Shown here: piece after piece, positions 1 through 5,084 of the stretch | How the letters are laid out: each line of letters starts with the position of its first letter | How positions within the stretch are numbered: position 1 is the first letter of the stretch | Source: Planctomycetota bacterium | GTDB taxonomy: Bacteria > Planctomycetota > Phycisphaerae > UBA1845 | Reading direction: 5' to 3' | DNA: 6,842 nt | Assembly (NCBI GenBank): GCA_022566435.1 | Contig: JADFIX010000206.1 | Coordinates: 1 to 6,842 of the forward strand | Translations under genes and position numbers: made by a program | Notes under the pieces: model-generated | Told to the model about the DNA's origin: nothing | What the model saw: the letters and a program-made list of their open reading frames with translations, nothing else | Databases searched by the model: none

Positions 1-205
1 CGCCGTCGCCGGCGGTGACGAAGGTCGCACGATCCGTCGTACGCGATACGCGGATGATCAATTCGGCTGGCGCCGGCGTTTCGGCACGGCCACTCGAAGG
101 CCGCTGCACGGTCGGAATAGCGCACGCGAGAAGCAACGCCCACCATGTCCGGATTCGTTTGCCGCTCCGTCCGCGCGCTTCGAAATTGTCCTCGGTCCGC
201 CACAT
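1..205 (-). CDS. Exported protein of unknown function, N-terminal 68 residues only
   Basis: An open frame starts with ATG at 203-205 and is still open at the left edge, so the C-terminal part is missing. An in-frame TGA lies 12 nt upstream (215-217), which makes this ATG the natural start. Upstream there is only a weak Shine-Dalgarno-like GGTGAG. The N-terminus looks like a signal peptide: a basic stretch (RGRSGKRIR, about residues 12-20), a hydrophobic core (WWALLLACAIPTV, about 22-34), and a possible cleavage site near residue 41 (GRA before ETPAPAE). The mature part begins with a Pro/Ala stretch and then beta-like sequence (ELIIRVSRTTDRATFVTAGDG). I infer export through Sec. Too little is present to name a family. 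Because of the truncation it is easily overlooked among other-frame ORFs, but its signal peptide and start are coherent. Confidence 0.6.
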   Translation of the reverse strand, partial: MWRTEDNFEARGRSGKRIRTWWALLLACAIPTVQRPSSGRAETPAPAELIIRVSRTTDRATFVTAGDG

Positions 206-295
206 AGAGGATTCTCACCACGCCTACCGCAAATGCCCAAACCGACGGCGAAAGCCTCGGAACGGCTAGTAGTGTGTCCGCCTTGGCAGTTTTTG

Positions 296-433
296 CCACA
301 AAAGTGAAGGCGACCAAACAAGACACGAAGGAAGCGAAGCGTTCGATATCAAGACCTACTTGCGAGTCGCCCTCGTGGGTGCGCGTTCAGAACAAAAATA
401 CTTCTTCTTCGTGCCTTCGTGCCTTTGTGGTTA
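296..433 (+). repeat. Palindromic dispersed-repeat element, copy A (degenerate)
   Basis: This is an element of about 138 bp with inverted-repeat ends. The left arm (about 296-334) contains CCACAAAAGTG and AGACACGAAGGAAG. The right arm (399-433) contains TTCTTCGTGCC followed by CTTTGTGGTTA. The right arm matches the right arm of copy B (1173-1207) at 30 of 35 aligned positions with no gap. An A-rich stretch precedes the right arm in both copies, which gives them the same orientation. The left arm is more decayed than in copy B. The arm words (ACCACAAAG, ACACGAAGG and their complements) resemble short palindromic repeats scattered through spacers of many environmental bacterial genomes. I see no ORF for a transposase, so any mobility would depend on a factor elsewhere. 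The element lies about 90 bp upstream of the exported-protein start. Confidence 0.6.
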
Positions 434-1070
434 CCTCTTCTTTTTCCCCGCGCAAGCAATATTTCTTCGCTCCGAGTCAGCCGGAGCGCTCGCGCTTCCT
501 TCCCTCGTCGCGTTCGTTCGTTGTATCGACCATGACAAACCCATCGCGGGCGGTGTGTGGTCGCCCTTCGCCATTCTCATCGCAAATGGCGGCGAACGCC
601 CGCGTATTCATAGCGTACGCCGTATTCGGCTCTGATGCAACCGTCTTCCCGCCCTGGTGGTCCGTTACAGGGCGCCGTGGCGACGTAGATAGAGATCGCG
701 TAAAACCTGCGATGGGAGCCGTAAGTCCGTGTGCCACAACGGTTTGGATTGCCCCGAGTAGTGTGGACCCTCGGGATTGCGCCGTCACGCAGCCTTCGGG
801 CTTTCTCATCGGGCGACCCTTCACGCTTCCTATTCGGTCGTGTTCAGTACCGCGAGCGTAAGCGACCGGCTGTCCGTCTCGACAATCGTGAAATTCGGCC
901 ACCGTCACTTTCGCCGCGGACGAGCCTTCGACCGGCACCGTGCGATACGGATTTTCGTGCGTGGCGCTGAACGGTTTGGCGGAGTCAGTACGTCGAACTC
1001 GAATACGTTTCAGATCGAGATGTTCTTCGAGGGCGGTTCTGCCAAACGATGGCTTGAGGAAAGAAAAGGA
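434..1070. other. Spacer without a supported gene, between two palindromic elements
   Basis: This stretch of 637 bp has open frames on both strands, but none convinces. The longest on the minus strand (477-1079, 200 codons) would have to start at a GTG inside the left arm of repeat copy B and has no Shine-Dalgarno. Its translation shows no domain, membrane segment or signal peptide. Its middle part (complement of about 850-960) has a fairly coding-like composition, ending in an AAKVTVAEFHDCRDGQPVAY-like stretch, so a decayed gene or a small unknown gene cannot be excluded. The plus-strand frame over the same stretch is rich in Arg, Ser and Pro, as expected of an antisense reading. The word CGCGAGCGTAAGCGACCGG (851-869) looks like repeat-type spacer sequence. 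I treat the region as non-coding or decayed DNA. Confidence 0.45.
468..488. repeat. Perfect 7-bp stem hairpin
   Basis: CGCTCCG (468-474) and CGGAGCG (482-488) are perfect inverted repeats around a 7-nt loop. No T-tract follows on either strand, so this is not a standard intrinsic terminator. It lies 35 bp to the right of repeat copy A. The stop codon of the doubtful minus-strand frame (477-479) falls in the loop. Confidence 0.45.
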
Positions 1071-1207
1071 GTTAACCACAAAGGTACAAAGACACGAAGG
1101 AAGCCAACCCCCCGATGTCCCGATCGACGAGCGAGCCGCTCACGTTCGTGTGTAGTCAAAACGCAAAAAAAATACCTATTCTTCGTGCCTTTGTGGCTTT
1201 GTGGTAA
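1071..1207 (+). repeat. Palindromic dispersed-repeat element, copy B (well preserved)
   Basis: This is a 137-bp element with clear terminal inverted repeats. Left arm 1073-1099 (ACCACAAAGGTACAAAGACA core) and the complement of right arm 1207-1181 agree at 23 of 27 positions. The central part holds a small hairpin (GAGCG 1129-1133, CGCTC 1137-1141) and a run of eight A at 1165-1172. As RNA the element could fold into a long stem with an internal hairpin. The end at 1207 lies about 30 bp past the stop codon of the zinc-ribbon gene, so a minus-strand transcript would run straight into it. The eight A become eight U in that transcript. The element might therefore stabilise or end the mRNA, although the U run does not directly follow a GC-rich stem. 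No transposase is encoded in or near it. Confidence 0.7.
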
Positions 1208-1237
1208 GAATTTTCTCACGTAGTCGTGCGCCCGTTT

Positions 1238-2149
1238 CTATGAGGGAGGTGCCGGCGAGGCTTGCTTTTTGGGTACCAGAAATGTCGTGCCGCATTTCTT
1301 GCATTCCGCCATTCGACCGCGTTTCGTTTCGGGGATGACCAGCATCGCGCGGCATTTGGGACATAAAATGCCCACACGCGGAGCGCGGCGATCCAGTGGC
1401 GTAGGCAGTGAGGTCGCGGCATCCGAATCCGTTTGCGTCGGCTGCTTCGATTGCTCGGGCGGCGGCGGAGTGGACCGCCGGCGAGCGGGCGGTTTGCGGG
1501 TTACTTTTCGCCGGGGCGCGACCTCTTCCGCGCAACCTTGAGCGATCGTGCGACCCGTTGCTTTTTCGTAGCAATAGACGAAAAGCAAATCGAACTCTTT
1601 ACATTGCAGATTCCGGACCACCAGCTCGGCAGGATGGCACAGAGCGCCCGCGCGGCCTTGTTCGTATAAATCGACAAAGGCATGCGGCTCCCATACTTCG
1701 CAGAGTTCCAAGGTGTCCTTGAACCGCGTGAGTGACTTATCGGAACCGATACCAATGGCTTCCATCGCATGGGCCGTTAATTCTGCGTACGTGTCGAACT
1801 CGCCAACCTGACTGAGAAGTTCCTTCGCCTCGGCAGCCCGGCCGGCCTGACGCTCGCAAATGGCATCCAAATACAGTTGTATCTGTGGCGGCGCTGCCTG
1901 GGCGTACATCTTGCAGTCGGCCGGGAAGCCGCTCCAAAGGTAGAGCAGGGCCCTCACTGCTCCGGCCATCGACTCCTCGACGATCGGCGTACCGTGAAAC
2001 AGCGCCTCGTCGTCTTCCTTGTTATCCGTGATTTCCTTCGCGGCCTTGTTGGCGATCAAATGCCACTGTAGCGGCGGTATCTGCGAACCGCGCAACAAAA
2101 GCACGTTCACGATATCGGACGGCAACTTCGACGCGTTGAATGAAGGCAT
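1238..2149 (-). CDS. Hypothetical protein with helical N-terminal part and C-terminal MJ0042-type zinc ribbon
   Basis: This protein of 303 residues has three visible parts. Residues 1 to about 200 look largely alpha-helical and soluble. A motif-like stretch (ALLYLWSGFPADCKMYAQAA, 67-86, then YLDAICERQAGRAAEAKELL, 93-112) has the rhythm of a TPR-like helical pair; that reading is an inference. Residues 207-257 are a low-complexity linker rich in Arg, Lys, Pro, Ser and Thr, probably disordered. Residues 258-295 form a zinc ribbon with CPKC at 263-266 and CKKC at 283-286, separated by 16 residues and followed by GTTFLVPKK. This matches the MJ0042/zinc_ribbon_4/5 pattern. In many such proteins the ribbon is N-terminal, whereas here it is at the C-terminus. 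There is no signal peptide or membrane segment, so it is probably cytoplasmic. The ATG at 2147-2149 has no clear Shine-Dalgarno. The gene lies 106 bp downstream of the helicase stop on the same strand and may be cotranscribed. The zinc ribbon could bind nucleic acid or protein; the substrate is unknown. Confidence 0.8.
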   Translation of the reverse strand: MPSFNASKLPSDIVNVLLLRGSQIPPLQWHLIANKAAKEITDNKEDDEALFHGTPIVEESMAGAVRALLYLWSGFPADCKMYAQAAPPQIQLYLDAICERQAGRAAEAKELLSQVGEFDTYAELTAHAMEAIGIGSDKSLTRFKDTLELCEVWEPHAFVDLYEQGRAGALCHPAELVVRNLQCKEFDLLFVYCYEKATGRTIAQGCAEEVAPRRKVTRKPPARRRSTPPPPEQSKQPTQTDSDAATSLPTPLDRRAPRVGILCPKCRAMLVIPETKRGRMAECKKCGTTFLVPKKQASPAPPS

Positions 2150-2255
2150 ATTGGGCTTTGCATCGTCAAGGAATGACCGCTGATCCAGTTATCCATCCAT
2201 CGTTCGATTAGCGGGCCGGACAGGGCGTAGTTACCGCACCTATCGCGCCGATCCG

Positions 2256-4382
2256 CTAGTCCGACCAAAGGCGATTAATGGAGTCGCGCACGACTTGTGC
2301 GTCCGTCGTGGAAGGCGTGTTCGCCATGTCGTCCGGCTCCGCGGATTGCCCCACGGCACGCTCTTCGAAACATGTGCGCACCTTGTCGACCAGGAAGCGA
2401 CTAAGCTGGGCGAATCCGTGTCCGTCACCGCGACGATACTTCGCGTGGTAGTATCGCAGGGGGAAATAGACGTGCAGCCGATCTTTGGCACGTGTCATGG
2501 CGACATAAAGGAGACGCCGTTCCTCTTCGACGCCCGCGGAATCTCCGACGGCCATGTCGGACGGGATCATCCCGTCGGCGGCGTGAATGATGTGAACGAC
2601 GGTCCATTCGCAGCCTTTGGCGGAATGAATCGTGCTCAGGTTCAGATAGTCGTCGTCCAGGTGCGGCGGCTGGGCGAGGTCGGATGTGGCGGACGGCGGG
2701 TCGAGCGTCAGATCGGTGATGAACCTTGCCCGCGATCGATAACGCGATGCAATCAGTGCCAATTGATCGACATCTCGCTGTCGGACAAGATAATTGTCGT
2801 ACACTCGTTCAATGACCGGATTAAGGAATCGGGCGATTCTTTCCAGTTGCACAGGTACGGACGGGGGATCCGAGAGCGACGTAGGGGTGGCGTCCGGCGT
2901 TTCGTTCTCAGCGCCGACCACGACACCTAGGCAGTCGGCCAGGGACTGGCGAAGGCATGAAAACGATTCGCGGGCGCCCGCGGGCACTCTCGGCGGTGTT
3001 CGAAAGAGGCGGTGCAACGGGGTCTGTCGCCGCGTCTCGTCGTCCGTTCGGGAAGGCTGGTCGTCTCTTCGATCGACACCGAGGTCGTTCATGATGCGCC
3101 TGGCGGTTTTCGGTCCGATGGCTTCCAGCAGTTGCAATACGCGAAACCAACTGATCACATCATAGGGGTTCTCTAAAATACGAAGGACCGCCAGCGTATC
3201 CTTGATGTGTGCCGCCTCGATGAACTTGAGACCACCGTATTTGTGGAACGGGATATTGCGCCTGCCCAATTCGATTTCGAGATCGGCGCTGTGGTGACCG
3301 GCGCGGAAAAGAACCGCTTGGTCTCTGAGCGGAACGTCCTGCTCGCGGTGCTGAAGAATATGGCGGCAGACCGCCTCGGTCTGCTGAGTTTCATCGACGC
3401 AGTGATGAAGCAAGGGCTTGGAACCCGAGGCGCGATCCGACCAGAGCCGTTTGGTGTAGCGTTCGACGGCCTGATCCATCAAGGCGTTGGCCGCGGCGAG
3501 AATGGATTGGGTGGAGCGATAGTTTTTTTCCAGCGTGACCCGCTGGGCGCCCGGAAACTGCTCCGGAAAATCGAGAATGTTACGTACGGTGGCGGATCGG
3601 AAGGAATAGATGGATTGGGCGTCGTCGCCCACGACCGTGATGCTGTCGTAAGCCTTGCGCATGCCGCGCAGCGTTCGTGCCTGGATCACGTTGGTATCCT
3701 GATACTCGTCCACGAGCACGTGATCGAACCGGTCGGCGATGGCGCGACCCACTTCCTGCGAGTCGCACAGCGCAAGCCAGTGGAGGAGCAAATCGTCGAA
3801 ATCCATGAGTTGATGATCGGCCTTGCGTTGCACGTAGTGCTCGAATACCGCCTTCATGCCTTCATATTCCTCCTTGCACCAGGGAAAGTATTTATCGAGC
3901 ACGCGACGAAGAGAATTTTGGGCGTTTACGGTGTGGGAGTAGACGGCGACCAACGTGCGCTTCTTGGGAAATCGCCGCTTGTCTTTGGCGACGCCGAGTT
4001 CGCTACGGATGAGATTCATCAGGTCGGCGGCGTCGCTCTGATCCATCACCGTGAAGTTCGGCGCCAGAGAAAGCGCTTGTCCGTAGATTCGCAACAGGCG
4101 ATTGGCCACGGCGTGAAAGGTGCCGCCCCACACTTTGCCGACCTCAACGGCACTGCACATTTTCTGCGCGCGCCTGATCATTTCCGCGGCTGCCCGGCGG
4201 GTGAACGTGAGCAGCAGGATGCGTTCGGGTTTGACCCCCTGATCGATCAGATAGGCCACCCGACAGGCAAGTGTCTTCGTTTTTCCCGTTCCCGCCCCAG
4301 CGATGACCAACAACGGACCGGTTCCGAACGTCGCGGCTTCGCGTTGCGCGGGATTGAGATCGTCAAGCCAATTCGTCGCCAC
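2256..4382 (-). CDS. UvrD/Rep-family superfamily 1A ATP-dependent DNA helicase
   Basis: This complete protein of 708 residues should be a 3'-to-5' ssDNA translocase and helicase acting in repair, replication restart or clearing of protein from DNA. Motifs in order (residue numbers for the GTG start): Q motif LNPAQREA about 9-16; Walker A GAGTGKT 29-35; motif Ia LLLTFTRRAAAEM 56-68; Ib GTFHAVANRLLR 87-98; Walker B DEYQD 225-229; motif III VVGDDAQSIYSFRSA 250-264; IV LEKNYRST 284-291; V STIHSAKGCEW 584-594; VI EEERRLLYVAMTRAKDRL 619-636. Length is near that of UvrD and PcrA (about 720). The LDPPSATSDLAQPP lead-in to motif V, IPSDMAVGD after it and the C-terminal YAQLSRFL-like stretch (GFAQLSRFL) point to a UvrD-like branch outside classical UvrD/PcrA. 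No Tudor-like PcrA tail is visible. A polar insert at about 436-510 occupies the 2B region. Motif V has Cys where Gln or Leu is usual, and motif III has Ser where Gly or Ala is common. GTG at 4380-4382 is preferred over TTG at 4383-4385 because GGAGGAG lies 6 nt upstream of it. Confidence 0.95.
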   Translation of the reverse strand: MATNWLDDLNPAQREAATFGTGPLLVIAGAGTGKTKTLACRVAYLIDQGVKPERILLLTFTRRAAAEMIRRAQKMCSAVEVGKVWGGTFHAVANRLLRIYGQALSLAPNFTVMDQSDAADLMNLIRSELGVAKDKRRFPKKRTLVAVYSHTVNAQNSLRRVLDKYFPWCKEEYEGMKAVFEHYVQRKADHQLMDFDDLLLHWLALCDSQEVGRAIADRFDHVLVDEYQDTNVIQARTLRGMRKAYDSITVVGDDAQSIYSFRSATVRNILDFPEQFPGAQRVTLEKNYRSTQSILAAANALMDQAVERYTKRLWSDRASGSKPLLHHCVDETQQTEAVCRHILQHREQDVPLRDQAVLFRAGHHSADLEIELGRRNIPFHKYGGLKFIEAAHIKDTLAVLRILENPYDVISWFRVLQLLEAIGPKTARRIMNDLGVDRRDDQPSRTDDETRRQTPLHRLFRTPPRVPAGARESFSCLRQSLADCLGVVVGAENETPDATPTSLSDPPSVPVQLERIARFLNPVIERVYDNYLVRQRDVDQLALIASRYRSRARFITDLTLDPPSATSDLAQPPHLDDDYLNLSTIHSAKGCEWTVVHIIHAADGMIPSDMAVGDSAGVEEERRLLYVAMTRAKDRLHVYFPLRYYHAKYRRGDGHGFAQLSRFLVDKVRTCFEERAVGQSAEPDDMANTPSTTDAQVVRDSINRLWSD

Positions 4383-4388
4383 CAATGA

Positions 4389-4395
4389 CTCCTCC
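4389..4395 (-). promoter_or_regulatory. Shine-Dalgarno of the helicase gene
   Basis: The minus strand reads GGAGGAG, six nt before GTG (4380-4382) but only three nt before TTG (4383-4385). This strong site supports efficient translation and decides the start in favour of GTG. The difference between the two is one residue. Confidence 0.7.
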
Positions 4396-4441
4396 GCACG
4401 ATTGGGGCCGCGCGTCCCCTTTCCCTTGTACCGTAGCGTTT

Positions 4442-4540
4442 TCAGGCCGTCCAGACGATCTTACCCTCCGCGTTTCGCGCGGTTACCGTGCTGAACCGGT
4501 CCAAGCCGACCATGACCGCCGTCCGATCCGCCGTCTTCAT
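4442..4540 (-). CDS. Small ORF of 32 residues upstream of the helicase
   Basis: ATG at 4538-4540 is preceded on the minus strand by AAGGAG (4547-4552) with an ideal 6-nt spacer, one of the two best ribosome sites in the window. The frame reads MKTADRTAVMVGLDRF and then STVTARNAEGKIVWTA, ending at TGA 4442-4444. The helicase GTG begins 59 nt further on, so both are probably on one mRNA. The second half alternates polar and hydrophobic residues around AEGK, as in a beta-hairpin, and there is no membrane segment. I do not recognise it. It may be a small functional protein, a leader peptide that tunes helicase expression, or the remnant of a longer gene. The frame is open upstream to about 4651, but the ribosome site argues for the start given. 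Reality of the gene rests on the ribosome site and position only. Confidence 0.5.
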   Translation of the reverse strand: MKTADRTAVMVGLDRFSTVTARNAEGKIVWTA

Positions 4541-4570
4541 GGCTGTCTCCTTTTCCTTCGGAACCAGACG

Positions 4571-4586
4571 GGACAGTATACCGTCC
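4571..4586 (-). promoter_or_regulatory. Operator-like near-palindrome over a -10 element, helicase unit
   Basis: The minus strand reads GGACGGTATACTGTCC. This 16-bp sequence matches its own complement at all but one mirrored base pair (outer GGAC/GTCC, inner GTATAC). It contains TATACT (4575-4580), five of six matches to the bacterial -10 consensus TATAAT. The start codon of the small ORF lies about 35 nt downstream of the -10, a normal leader length. I see no good -35 hexamer 16-19 bp upstream, so the promoter may depend on an activator or be weak. A dimeric regulator bound here would cover the -10 and block transcription. Because the unit encodes a UvrD-like helicase, LexA-type control is an attractive idea, but the sequence does not match any LexA box I know. 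Confidence 0.4.
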
Positions 4587-4666
4587 GGCGTGCCACTGGA
4601 GGATGTCGCGCAAAGCACATGGGTGCCTCGCAGCGGGAGACATCCTTTCATGCGATTACAAATCGT

Positions 4667-4685
4667 TCGCCCCTAAGCGGGGCGA
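4667..4685. repeat. GC-rich 7-bp hairpin
   Basis: TCGCCCC (4667-4673) and GGGGCGA (4679-4685) are perfect inverted repeats around loop TAAGC. A T5 run follows on the plus strand at 4704-4708, too far away for a simple intrinsic terminator, although a weaker GGGC...GCCC pair lies directly before it. It may end plus-strand antisense transcription heading away from the helicase unit, or be a binding site. No plus-strand gene lies immediately upstream. Confidence 0.4.
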
Positions 4686-4716
4686 GGGGGGCATCCGGCG
4701 CCCGTTTTTCGTCCCC

Positions 4717-4738
4717 GCGTCCATTCGTGGTAAACAAC
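4717..4738. repeat. Possible lone arm of a dispersed repeat
   Basis: The words TCCATTCGTGG and TAAACAAC resemble another class of short spacer repeats seen in many environmental bacterial genomes (CCATTCGTGG next to TTAAC). There is only this one copy in the window and no matching arm nearby, so the call is weak. Confidence 0.2.
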
Positions 4739-5001
4739 CTTGACTTTAGTTTTCGCATTTCGTCGCCCCGGAAAGCACATGACCCCGCAATGTCCCTATG
4801 CCCATTTTATCGGACCGGGTGGTTCGGGCGGTGTGCCATTGCGCCCAAACACTACAACCTGGAAGCGTTGCGGAAAGTCACGGCCCGAAAGCAGCGACAC
4901 ACAGCGCGCCAAAATCGGTTGCGCGAAATCGTCAGAGGCCGGATCGGCGCCTTGGAGCCAGTAAGTAGAGGCAATTCACGGCGCCAAATGCGCGTTCTCG
5001 T

Positions 5002-5030
5002 TTGAATCGACAGGGCAATCTGGTTACGAT
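5002..5030 (+). promoter_or_regulatory. Putative sigma-70-type promoter of the repeat-protein gene
   Basis: TTGAAT (5002-5007) and TACGAT (5025-5030) each match four of six consensus bases and are exactly 17 bp apart. A start near 5037 would leave a leader of about 48 nt before the ATG at 5085. The match is moderate and could be chance. Confidence 0.35.
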
Positions 5031-5084
5031 GGCGGTGGAGGTCCAGGATGGGAAGCCACCTCGGCAGGGAAGGATGCGATTTTA

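Larger units (their letters stand above)
4587..5001. other. Divergent spacer without a supported gene
   Basis: Short open frames exist on both strands, but none combines a good ribosome site with protein-like sequence. The plus-strand frame that crosses it up to 5005 is an Arg-rich frame which also runs over the small ORF. Recognisable content is a GC-rich hairpin (4667-4685) and a possible repeat arm (4717-4738). The remainder, from about 4740 to 5001, shows nothing I can assign. Confidence 0.5.

Noticed and set aside
274..861. Plus-strand frame of 195 codons
   Set aside because: It runs through repeat copy A, is rich in Arg, Ser and Pro, and has no ribosome site or recognisable domain.
4383..4385. 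TTG as start of the helicase
   Set aside because: The Shine-Dalgarno is only 3 nt away. The next codon, GTG, has the ideal 6-nt spacing. The two differ by a single residue.
3207..4388. Plus-strand open frame of 393 codons opposite the helicase gene
   Set aside because: It is antisense to a helicase whose conserved motifs are all in the minus frame. The plus-strand translation shows no domain and has no ribosome site.
4740..4745. TTGACT as a -35 element for the repeat-protein gene
   Set aside because: No -10-like hexamer follows at 16-19 bp, and it lies over 300 bp from the start codon.
4385..5005. Plus-strand frame of 206 codons crossing the divergent spacer
   Set aside because: It overlaps the small ORF, the operator-like palindrome and the hairpin, and is Arg-rich with no recognisable domain.
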